From the NCBI GenBank assembly GCA_002333095.1, contig DDBK01000148.1, positions 4,266 through 11,077 on the forward strand: a DNA stretch of 6,812 nt, given 5' to 3'. Position 1 is the first letter of the stretch; every line of letters starts with the position of its first letter. Both the position numbers and the translations under genes were made by a program. The DNA comes from Cellvibrionales bacterium UBA2034. Its GTDB lineage: Bacteria; Pseudomonadota; Gammaproteobacteria; Pseudomonadales; UBA7239. This document shows positions 1 to 5,437 of this stretch, one piece after another. Below the pieces are notes generated by a model. That model saw only the letters and a program-made list of their open reading frames with translations, did not search any database and was not told where the DNA came from.

Positions 1-788
1 TACAAATGCAACTTCAGCCAGTTGATTTCCGGCAAATAAGGAAAGAGATAACCGCGGCCATACAGCAGGATCAGGAAAGATACTGCCACAAAACTCGTGC
101 AGTACCAGACTTCCGGCATGCTTCTCGCAAACAGCGCGATCATGACCAGATACATCAGCACACCCACCATGACACCTGTCATCAGATGACCCCAGGCCAC
201 CTGCTTTATCTGGTACAGGTTGTAGGTTTGTTCATCGCTGATGTAAGGATTCAGCAGCAACATGTAGGGTGTATGTAGACGCAGATAAATGGTGCGCGTC
301 TGGTCCTGAGGTATGTCCAGCTGGAATGCGGCATCGTAATACGGCCAATGTTCCTTGATGGATCCCTGCAACAATCCTGCGGTCTTGTTTACTGCGTCGA
401 CGGGCTTGCCTTCATTGGCACGGTTATAGAGCAGCTCCACTTCCGTGAACAGGACATCATTGATACTGAATACCACACGCTCTTCGCTGGACTGGTTGGA
501 GATCCTGATGCGCAACCAGACAGGCGCGGCCTGGAAATTGACGGCAGGCTCGTCGTAATGGCGAAACAGGCTCTCGTATTCTCCCGCCAGTAATTTGTCG
601 GGCTGGATGTCCGGACTGTCGGGCATAAAGTCGATGTAGCCCGGCAGCATCAGGCGCTGGCCATCTGTCAGGACAGCAACAGTGCTGGCAGACACAGCGC
701 ACTGTGCAAACCCCCACAGCAACAGTGCTGCCACGCATTGAAGCCAGACAGCACAGGCAGGAATGGAAAAGCGGCGACACGAAATCAT
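1..788 (-). CDS. 7TMR-DISM membrane sensor protein, N-terminal part (runs off the left edge)
   Basis: The visible 262 residues start at the ATG complementary to 786-788; an in-frame TAA lies four codons upstream, so this is the first possible ATG. Residues 1 to about 34 form a signal peptide: arginines at 5-6, a hydrophobic core, and a likely cut after AVSA. Residues about 40-180 resemble the periplasmic 7TMR-DISMED2 sensor domain, with the typical VWLRIRISNQS strand at 90-100 followed by a beta-rich stretch. Hydrophobic helices at about 201-221 and 227-245 then look like the first two segments of the 7TM-DISM membrane domain. In this family the C-terminus is usually a GGDEF, histidine kinase or other signalling output domain, but here that part lies beyond the window, so the output is unknown. 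The ligand is also unknown; some DISM domains are thought to bind carbohydrates. No strong Shine-Dalgarno is visible. It is divergent from ilvA. Family call is by remembered pattern, not a search. Confidence 0.8.
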   Translation of the reverse strand, partial: MISCRRFSIPACAVWLQCVAALLLWGFAQCAVSASTVAVLTDGQRLMLPGYIDFMPDSPDIQPDKLLAGEYESLFRHYDEPAVNFQAAPVWLRIRISNQSSEERVVFSINDVLFTEVELLYNRANEGKPVDAVNKTAGLLQGSIKEHWPYYDAAFQLDIPQDQTRTIYLRLHTPYMLLLNPYISDEQTYNLYQIKQVAWGHLMTGVMVGVLMYLVMIALFARSMPEVWYCTSFVAVSFLILLYGRGYLFPYLPEINWLKLHL

Positions 789-841
789 GGCGCGAGGTTA
801 ACACAAGTTTTTCCGGGCACATCCTGCTGCTGGTGTCCCTG

Positions 842-868
842 ATGCCATGTTTTCCGGAAATCTGGCAT
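842..868. repeat. Interrupted inverted repeat in the sensor/ilvA divergent intergenic region
   Basis: ATGCCA at 842-847 and TGGCAT at 863-868 are perfect 6-base inverted arms, flanking a second palindrome TTTCCGGAAA at 851-860. The linkers are 3 and 2 bases, so the two palindromes are nearly concentric. It lies 44 bases before the ilvA start and 54 bases before the sensor start on the other strand. It could be an operator for a dimeric regulator, or a hairpin in the ilvA leader. No T-tract follows, so it is not an intrinsic terminator. Function is inferred only from position. Confidence 0.35.
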
Positions 869-901
869 AGACCCGCCGCTGCCGATACCATGGTGGCCAC
901 T

Positions 902-906
902 GGAGG
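902..906 (+). promoter_or_regulatory. Ribosome binding site of ilvA
   Basis: A GGAGG core sits 5 bases before the ATG at 912. It is among the strongest Shine-Dalgarno matches in the window and fixes the ilvA start. Confidence 0.8.
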
Positions 907-911
907 TCCTC

Positions 912-2426
912 ATGCCGCACACCTATATCAAACGTATCCTCAATGCGCGCGTCTACGATGTGGCGCAAGAAACCCCCCTTGATCTGATGCGTTTCCTCTC
1001 TGCACGTATCCGCAATCGCGTATTGCTGAAGCGCGAGGACCTGCAGCCGGTGTTCTCGTTCAAGTTGCGCGGCGCGTACAACAAGATGTGCCAGTTGCCG
1101 AAAGAAGCGCTTGATCGCGGCGTGGTGGCGGCATCTGCCGGCAACCATGCACAAGGGCTGGCATTGGCGGCTGCACGCATGGGTGTGAAAGCCACCATCG
1201 TGATGCCCCGCACCACACCGCATATCAAGGTGGATGCCGTAAAAGCGCGCGGGGCAAAAGTGCTGTTGCATGGCGACACCTATGATGAGGCCGCTACGTT
1301 TGCGCAGAATCTTGTCAAGGAAAAAGGCATGACGTATGTGCATCCGTATGATGACCCGGATGTGATTGCAGGCCAGGGCACGATCGGCATGGAAATTGTG
1401 CGCCAGCATCCCGATGCATTGCACGCTGTGTTTGTGCCGGTCGGCGGCGGTGGTTTGTGTGCCGGTGTGGCAGCGTATATCAAATACGTGCGCCCGGAAG
1501 TGAAAGTCTTTGCAGTGGAGGCAGAGGATTCTGCTTGCCTTGCTGCGGCCATGAAAGCCAGAAAACGTGTGAAGTTGTCACAAGTGGGCTTGTTTGCTGA
1601 TGGCACTGCTGTGGCACAAATTGGTGAAGAAACTTTCCGCGTGTTGCGCAAGACGATCGATGGGGTGATCACGGTCAACACCGATGAAATCTGTGCGGCC
1701 ATCAAGGATATCTTTGATGACACGCGTTCGATTGCAGAACCGTCTGGTGCGCTGGCATTGGCTGGCCTGAAAAAATATGCGGAAGAGAACAAGCTGCATG
1801 ATAAAAATCTGGTAGCGATTGACAGCGGCGCGAACATCAACTTTGATCGCCTGCGTTATATTTCTGAACGCACGGAAATTGGTGAGCAGCGCGAAGCGGT
1901 GCTGGCCGTGACCATTCCGGAGAAGCCGGGCAGTTTCAAGGCGTTTTGCAATACGTTAGGCAAGCGCAATATCACCGAGTTCAACTACCGTTACGCCGAC
2001 CAGAAACAGGCGCATATTTTTGTGGGCGTGCAAGTGGCTGCCGGAGGAAAAGACCGCGAAGAATTATTGCGCGAGCTGGACAGCAAAGGCTATCCCGTGC
2101 TCGATATGACAGACAACGAGATGGCGAAGCTGCATATCCGCCATCTGGTGGGTGGCCGTGCGGCAGGCGTGAGCGATGAACGTATTTTCCGGTTTGAATT
2201 TCCGGAGCGTCCGGGCGCGTTGATGCAATTTCTTGCCGGGCTTGGTCAGCGCTGGAATATCTCGCTGTTCCATTATCGCAACCACGGTGCAGCCGATGGT
2301 CGTGTGCTCGCAGGCTTGCAAGTGCCGCGCGAAGAATACAAACAGCTGGAAAAATATCTGGATTCGCTCGGGTATCCGTGGATTGAGGAAACGGATAACA
2401 AAGCCTATCAGTTATTTCTCAGCTGA
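912..2426 (+). CDS. ilvA: Threonine ammonia-lyase (threonine dehydratase), biosynthetic
   Basis: This PLP enzyme deaminates L-threonine to 2-oxobutanoate and ammonia, the committed step of isoleucine synthesis in the cytoplasm. The 504 residues are close to the roughly 514 of E. coli IlvA. The catalytic fold-type II domain covers about residues 1-320. SFKLRGAYNKM carries the PLP lysine near residue 51; SAGNHAQG at about 75-82 is the substrate/cofactor loop, and VGGGGLCAG at about 176-184 is the glycine-rich phosphate-binding loop. The C-terminal third holds two ACT-like regulatory domains, at about 328-400 and 424-497, each beginning with a P-E-x-P-G motif (IPEKPGSF and FPERPGAL). Two such domains are the hallmark of the biosynthetic, isoleucine-inhibited and valine-relieved enzyme, unlike catabolic TdcB, which lacks them. 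The ATG at 912 has GGAGG 5 bases upstream. No clear promoter or branched-chain-rich leader peptide could be seen. It converges on ygfA with a 3-base gap. Confidence 0.97.
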   Translation: MPHTYIKRILNARVYDVAQETPLDLMRFLSARIRNRVLLKREDLQPVFSFKLRGAYNKMCQLPKEALDRGVVAASAGNHAQGLALAAARMGVKATIVMPRTTPHIKVDAVKARGAKVLLHGDTYDEAATFAQNLVKEKGMTYVHPYDDPDVIAGQGTIGMEIVRQHPDALHAVFVPVGGGGLCAGVAAYIKYVRPEVKVFAVEAEDSACLAAAMKARKRVKLSQVGLFADGTAVAQIGEETFRVLRKTIDGVITVNTDEICAAIKDIFDDTRSIAEPSGALALAGLKKYAEENKLHDKNLVAIDSGANINFDRLRYISERTEIGEQREAVLAVTIPEKPGSFKAFCNTLGKRNITEFNYRYADQKQAHIFVGVQVAAGGKDREELLRELDSKGYPVLDMTDNEMAKLHIRHLVGGRAAGVSDERIFRFEFPERPGALMQFLAGLGQRWNISLFHYRNHGAADGRVLAGLQVPREEYKQLEKYLDSLGYPWIEETDNKAYQLFLS

Positions 2427-2429
2427 TGT

Positions 2430-3029
2430 TTAAAGAGTCAAACGCGGCACGCGCAATAATTCTTTTTCGGTAGCGATAATATCCAGCGGCATGTCCCAGC
2501 TTTCTGTGGGCAATGCCGGCACTTCCTGCACGCTATGCGCCAACCCGATCAGCAATGGCCTGCTGTTCGGGTGCTTTCGCTTGAATGCAAATGTGCGGTC
2601 GTAAAATCCGCCGCCCATACCCAATCTGTTGCCGTTGCGATCAAAACCCACCAGCGGCATCAGCACCACTTGTAGTGCCCATGCCGGCAATTTCTGGTTT
2701 TGTACACACGGTTCGGGAATGCCAAACCGGTTATCGGATAATTTTTCACCACTGCGGTAGCGCACAAACCACACGCGATTGCTGCCATCCGGATGCAGGC
2801 GTGGCAGGTAACAACGCTTGCCACAGCGTTCCATAAAACGGATCAGCGGACGGGGATCCACTTCGCCGTCATTCGGCAAATAAAAAGCAATGTGTTGGCT
2901 GCGTAACAGCGGCAGGAAACTGCGCAGTTGATGCGCCAGGCCAGTAGCAGCACGTTTTTGTTCCGCAGGAGATAAAGCGCGGCGCGCGGCGCGTAATTGT
3001 TTACGGAGTGTTGCGCGAGAGATGGTCAT
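2430..3029 (-). CDS. ygfA: 5-formyltetrahydrofolate cyclo-ligase
   Basis: The enzyme (also called 5,10-methenyltetrahydrofolate synthetase) uses ATP to turn 5-formyl-THF into 5,10-methenyl-THF, returning this storage folate to one-carbon metabolism. The 199-residue cytoplasmic protein shows the family landmarks: a basic N-terminal helix (TLRKQLRAARRAL, 7-19) followed by LSPAEQ, GEVDPRPL at 55-62, and the signature NRLGMGGGFYDRT at 134-146, which is the ATP/Mg and folate pocket. WDMPLD at 178-183 is the usual C-terminal motif. The ATG is complementary to 3027-3029; the Shine-Dalgarno is weak. It begins about 20 bases after the 3' side of the 6S RNA, and ssrS-ygfA co-transcription is well known in E. 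coli, so expression probably depends at least in part on read-through from ssrS. Its last codons contain a short GC-rich hairpin that could serve as a terminator. It is also known as fau or mthfs-like. Confidence 0.95.
   Translation of the reverse strand: MTISRATLRKQLRAARRALSPAEQKRAATGLAHQLRSFLPLLRSQHIAFYLPNDGEVDPRPLIRFMERCGKRCYLPRLHPDGSNRVWFVRYRSGEKLSDNRFGIPEPCVQNQKLPAWALQVVLMPLVGFDRNGNRLGMGGGFYDRTFAFKRKHPNSRPLLIGLAHSVQEVPALPTESWDMPLDIIATEKELLRVPRLTL
2443..2453. terminator. Weak bidirectional terminator candidate between ilvA and ygfA
   Basis: CGCG-GCA-CGCG forms a 4-bp GC-only stem with a 3-base loop inside the end of ygfA. On the plus strand a T-run (2463-2467) follows after 9 bases, and on the minus strand a T-rich stretch follows directly. 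Because ilvA and ygfA leave only 3 bases between them, any terminator must sit inside coding sequence. The stem is short, so this is a tentative call. Confidence 0.2.
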
Positions 3030-3045
3030 GGCAGCTGTGAAAAAA

Positions 3046-3223
3046 AAGAAGTGCCCGGGGTGCCGCTGCCGGCGTAGCCTTGAACCCGAGGTTCAAGGTG
3101 GGCGCACCTGTGTTGCCTTAAGGCTTTCCGACAGGCGGACATGCACACCGGCAACAAGCTAGATACACCCTGGGTGTACATTATCGGCTCGAGGACATAA
3201 CCAACTGGCGCACACCCCAGGTT
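3046..3223 (-). ncRNA. ssrS: 6S RNA
   Basis: 6S RNA mimics an open promoter and binds the sigma-70 RNA polymerase holoenzyme, damping many promoters as cells enter stationary phase. Read on the minus strand, the segment matches remembered E. coli 6S RNA in order: GAGCCGAUA near the 5' side of the central bubble, a short hairpin (arms 3172-3178 and 3164-3170), GAAAGCCUUAAGGC, then CACCUUGAACC...GGUUCAAGG, which forms a perfect 9-bp hairpin (3090-3098 with 3078-3086). The ends pair as a closing stem: CCUGGGGUG (3221-3213) with CACCCCGGG (3062-3054), including one G-U pair. A T-run at 3047-3040 follows the 3' end. The length of about 178 is near the usual 180-190. The exact ends are estimated from the -10 box and the stem. 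It lies directly upstream of ygfA, the classic gammaproteobacterial position. No protein is expected here despite a small overlapping reading frame. Confidence 0.93.
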
Positions 3224-3229
3224 GGATTG

Positions 3230-3258
3230 AGTATACGCCTCGATTTTGCAAACGTCTG
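3230..3258 (-). promoter_or_regulatory. Sigma-70 promoter of ssrS (6S RNA)
   Basis: On the minus strand a TATACT -10 box (3235-3230) lies 6 bases before the inferred RNA start near 3223. With a 17-base spacer the -35 hexamer would be CAGACG (3258-3253), matching the consensus only in its GAC core. A good -10 with a poor -35 suggests possible dependence on an activator. The placement agrees independently with the 5' end predicted from the closing stem. Confidence 0.7.
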
Positions 3259-3265
3259 CCCGCGA

Positions 3266-3289
3266 TCAACCGAAATACGCTCTGGTTGA
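3266..3289. repeat. Inverted repeat between the FimV-like gene and the 6S promoter
   Basis: TCAACC (3266-3271) and GGTTGA (3284-3289) are perfect 6-base arms around a 12-base loop. On the minus strand it starts 6 bases after the stop codon of the FimV-like gene and lies at about -43 to -66 of the 6S promoter. No T-tract follows on the minus strand, so it is a poor intrinsic terminator. It could stabilise the mRNA 3' end or be a regulator site for ssrS; it may also be chance. Confidence 0.2.
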
Positions 3290-3295
3290 AAAGAG

Positions 3296-3688
3296 CTATG
3301 GTTTTTCCAGTAGCACGGTGTAACCGCGCACCAGTTTTCCGCTCGGCCATGTCAGTGCCACCAGCAATTCCAGCGATGGTTCTTTAACCACAGTGTCGGT
3401 ACTCAGGAGAATGGATGGGCCAGCCGGGTGTTTCATGTCCACTGTAAAGTGGATGGTGGTGTAAAACGTTTCACGCGGGATTTTGCGTTTGGCAAATTCT
3501 GTTGCATCTGCCAGCCCTGCCAGTAATTCGGCGGGCTGCAATTCGCCGGTTTTCACCAGGGCAATGCGAGCTTTCAATGGCTCATTCAGGCCGGATTCCA
3601 CGGTGATATCACCAAGCCCCACAGCAAACAGGTGGCTGGAGAATGCCAGCAGCAGCGTGGTAAACAGAGCGATGAAATGTTTTTTCAT
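3296..3688 (-). CDS. Secreted single-domain protein resembling the FimV N-terminal domain
   Basis: The 130-residue product has a clear Sec signal peptide (MKKHFIALFTTLLLAFSSHLFA, probable cut after A22), leaving about 108 residues in the periplasm. The mature part resembles the FimV N-terminal domain from end to end: GLGDITVESGLNEPLKARIAL (24-44) matches the usual GLGxIxLxSxLNQPLxAxIxL opening, and EPSLELLVALTWPSGKLVRGYTVLLEKP (103-130) matches the closing E-P-x-L-x-F-L-V-E-x-x-W-P-x-G-R-L-x-R-E-Y-T-L-L-L-D-P. Full FimV proteins are many hundreds of residues with LysM, a membrane segment, TPR-type repeats and an acidic cytoplasmic part; all are missing here. The stop falls exactly at the domain end, and only about 60 bases separate it from the 6S promoter, so no broken remainder is present. 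AAGGA (3695-3699) lies 6 bases before the ATG. It follows serB by 50 bases on the same strand. I see no convincing own promoter, so co-transcription is likely. FimV's polar role should not be assumed for it. Confidence 0.8.
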   Translation of the reverse strand: MKKHFIALFTTLLLAFSSHLFAVGLGDITVESGLNEPLKARIALVKTGELQPAELLAGLADATEFAKRKIPRETFYTTIHFTVDMKHPAGPSILLSTDTVVKEPSLELLVALTWPSGKLVRGYTVLLEKP

Positions 3689-3738
3689 GACAATATCCTT
3701 TTTTTATAAAACCCTCCGCATAGTACACGGTTTCTTTT

Positions 3739-4950
3739 TTAAACGGTTTCCCGGTCGGACAAACCCATCAGGTAGAGAATGCCATCCAGCCCCATGGTAG
3801 ACAGCGATTGTCGCGCGGCCGCACGCACTACCGGTTTGGCACGGAATGCGATGCCCAGCCCGGCAATCGAGAGCATTGGCAGGTCATTGGCACCGTCACC
3901 CACTGCAATCGTCTGTTCCAGGCTGATGTTTTCCTGCGCGGCAATCTGGCGCAGCAGTGCCGCCTTGCGCTGGCCGTCCACTATCTCGCCCAGCACGCGA
4001 CCTGTCAGCTTGCCGTCCACAATGTCCAGCGTGTTGGCATGGACATGGTCAATGCCCAGCTGCTGCTGCAGGCGCTGGCCGAAGTAGAGGAAGCCGCCCG
4101 ACAGGATCGCCGTTTTGTAGCCCAGCTTCTGCAACGTGCGGATCAGGGTTTCTGCGCCCTCGTTCAGCTGCAAACGGTTTGCCACCCGTGCGAGTGCTTG
4201 CTCATCCAGGCCTGCCAGCAGCGCAACACGCTCACGCAGGCTCTGGCAGAAATCCAGCTCGCCGTTCATGGCCCTTTCCGTGATGGCAGCCACCTGTTCG
4301 CCTACTCCGGCTTCGGCAGCCAGTTCGTCAATCACCTCAGCATCAATCAAGGTGGAATCCATGTCGAATGCCACCAACCGGCGGTTGCGCCGGAAGACGT
4401 TGTCCTCCTGGAATGCGATGTCTACGTCCATGTCATTGGCAATCGCCATAAACTCGCGGCGCAGGGCGGGCAAATCCTCTACCTGCCCACGTACCGACAG
4501 CTCTACGCAGGCTTTGCTGTGGCGGTCGATATGGGCCAGCGCCACACGGCCAGACAAGCGGGAAATATTGTCGATATTGAGCTGGCGTGCGGCTGCCACG
4601 GCGGTGACCCGGGCAATGTGCCCGGCCGTCAGTTTGCGGGCGAGCAAGGTGATGATATGGCGCGGCTTGCCTTGCTGCCCCACCCAGTCTTCGTAGCTAT
4701 CAGCACTGATGGGCTGGAAGTGCACCGCCAGATGCTGGTCATGCATGCGGAACAGGATGTCGCGCAGCACCGGGCCGGAATCACGCTCTTCTGGCACTTC
4801 CACCAGCAATCCCAATGACAGCGAATCGTGGATCACCGCCTGACCGATATCGAGCACATTCACGCCGTAATGCGCGAGGATGCCGGTAATCGTGTTGGTC
4901 ACGCCCGGCTTGTCACGCCCGGTGACACTGATCAGGATAATTTCGCGCAA
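3739..4950 (-). CDS. serB: Phosphoserine phosphatase, long form with N-terminal ACT-type regulatory region
   Basis: SerB hydrolyses O-phospho-L-serine to serine and phosphate, the last step of serine synthesis, in the cytoplasm. The 403-residue protein has an ACT domain at about 3-80 (ISVTGRDKPGVT opening), a second ACT-like region at about 97-180, and a HAD phosphatase domain from about 190. HAD motif I is FDMDSTLID, with nucleophile D196 and acid/base D198; motif II is SGG at 284-286, motif III lysine is near K329, and motif IV is GDGANDLPML at 351-360 with D352 and D356. All catalytic residues are intact. E. coli SerB is shorter (about 322 residues) with a single short N-terminal domain; the longer layout is as in Pseudomonas and mycobacterial SerB2. 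The start codon is TTG, giving MREIILI as in pseudomonad SerB; no ATG, GTG or TTG nearby fits better, and AAGG (4958-4961) sits 7 bases upstream. It starts 2 bases after the yjdM stop, suggesting translational coupling. Confidence 0.95.
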   Translation of the reverse strand: MREIILISVTGRDKPGVTNTITGILAHYGVNVLDIGQAVIHDSLSLGLLVEVPEERDSGPVLRDILFRMHDQHLAVHFQPISADSYEDWVGQQGKPRHIITLLARKLTAGHIARVTAVAAARQLNIDNISRLSGRVALAHIDRHSKACVELSVRGQVEDLPALRREFMAIANDMDVDIAFQEDNVFRRNRRLVAFDMDSTLIDAEVIDELAAEAGVGEQVAAITERAMNGELDFCQSLRERVALLAGLDEQALARVANRLQLNEGAETLIRTLQKLGYKTAILSGGFLYFGQRLQQQLGIDHVHANTLDIVDGKLTGRVLGEIVDGQRKAALLRQIAAQENISLEQTIAVGDGANDLPMLSIAGLGIAFRAKPVVRAAARQSLSTMGLDGILYLMGLSDRETV

Positions 4951-4952
4951 GG

Positions 4953-5294
4953 TTATGCCTTTTTGACAAACTCTGACTTCAAGCCCATCGCACCAATGCC
5001 ATCAATACGGCAATCAATATCGTGATCACCATCCACCAGCCGGATGATTTTGACTTTCGTTCCCACCTTCACCACAGACGAAGAGCCCTTGATTTTCAGA
5101 TCCTTGATCACGGTGACCATGTCGCCATCCTGCAATACATTGCCGTGCGCATCGCGTATTTCACGTTTTTCATCGGCCTGTTCTGCTGCGGCATCTTTTG
5201 ACCACTCATGTGCGCACTCCGGACAAACGTACATGCCGCCGTCTTCATAGGTGTACGTTGAACTGCATTGTGGGCACGGGGGCAAACTGCTCAT
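4953..5294 (-). CDS. yjdM: PhnA/YjdM family zinc-ribbon protein
   Basis: The 113-residue product aligns end to end with remembered E. coli YjdM (formerly PhnA, 111 residues). An N-terminal zinc ribbon CPQC...CPEC (C7, C10, C24, C27) with YTYEDGGMY between the pairs is followed by the C-terminal PhnA domain: DANGN-like [26 protein letters not shown] (about 48-73), KVGTKVK, and [16 protein letters not shown]...LKSEFVKK at the end. The biochemical role is not firmly known; the phn name came from proximity to the phosphonate operon in E. coli and should not be read as phosphonate degradation. The frame stays open to a TTG at 5342, but the ATG at 5294 is chosen because family members begin at this MSxLPxCPxC and AGGA lies 6 bases upstream. 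It is probably co-transcribed with serB, whose TTG start is 2 bases beyond its stop. Confidence 0.93.
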   Translation of the reverse strand: MSSLPPCPQCSSTYTYEDGGMYVCPECAHEWSKDAAAEQADEKREIRDAHGNVLQDGDMVTVIKDLKIKGSSSVVKVGTKVKIIRLVDGDHDIDCRIDGIGAMGLKSEFVKKA

Positions 5295-5300
5295 TCGGTA

Positions 5301-5304
5301 TCCT
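5301..5304 (-). promoter_or_regulatory. Ribosome binding site of yjdM
   Basis: AGGA on the minus strand, 6 bases before the ATG at 5294. It decides the yjdM start against the longer TTG reading from 5342. Confidence 0.7.
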
Positions 5305-5330
5305 GTTAGTGATGGTGTGGTAGTGAAAAT

Positions 5331-5360
5331 CTTATACATCAAGGTATTTGTGATTGTCTA
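5331..5360 (-). promoter_or_regulatory. Predicted sigma-70 promoter for yjdM-serB
   Basis: Reading the minus strand, TAGACA (5360-5355; 5 of 6 with TTGACA) is separated by 18 bases from TATAAG (5336-5331; 5 of 6 with TATAAT). Transcription would start near 5324, leaving a leader of about 30 bases before the yjdM ATG. It is the best full promoter match in the window, and its -35 overlaps that of the divergent promoter. Confidence 0.5.
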
Positions 5361-5382
5361 GCTGCCATCGACTGACTATCAT
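5354..5382 (+). promoter_or_regulatory. Predicted sigma-70 promoter for the type I secretion transporter
   Basis: TTGTCT (5354-5359; 4 of 6 with consensus) is separated by exactly 17 bases from TATCAT (5377-5382; 5 of 6). The predicted start is near 5389, giving a leader of about 50 bases. Its -35 shares five base pairs with the -35 of the opposing promoter. Confidence 0.4.
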
Positions 5383-5437
5383 CGGCGCCGTTCTGGATGA
5401 ACAGGCTTTAGATAGACACTTTCTTGCTAAGGACAGC

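Noticed and set aside
846..869. Seven-codon frame as an attenuator leader peptide for ilvA
   Set aside because: It has no run of Ile, Val or Leu codons, no ribosome site, and no alternative terminator with a T-tract follows.
457..900. 147-codon minus-strand frame overlapping the sensor gene
   Set aside because: It is out of frame with the DISM protein, whose signal peptide, sensor domain and transmembrane helices are coherent in the chosen frame; this one is rich in Cys, Arg and His and has no domain.
3159..3350. 63-codon minus-strand frame spanning the 6S promoter, the 5' half of 6S RNA and the end of the FimV-like gene
   Set aside because: The sequence is explained by the structured RNA and its promoter, and the frame runs into the FimV-like gene in another frame with no domain.
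3689..3738. Promoter for the FimV-like gene (TACTAT or TATAAA as -10)
   Set aside because: Neither has an acceptable -35 at 16-18 bases, and starting from TATAAA would remove the ribosome binding site.
3808..4818. 336-codon plus-strand reading frame opposite serB
   Set aside because: It lies entirely antisense to serB, whose motifs and catalytic residues are all intact. The translation has no recognisable domain and looks like a reverse-strand shadow.
5295..5342. 16-residue N-terminal extension of yjdM from a TTG codon
   Set aside because: The family starts at MSxLPxCPxC, a good ribosome site precedes the ATG at 5294, and the predicted -10 box lies inside the extension.
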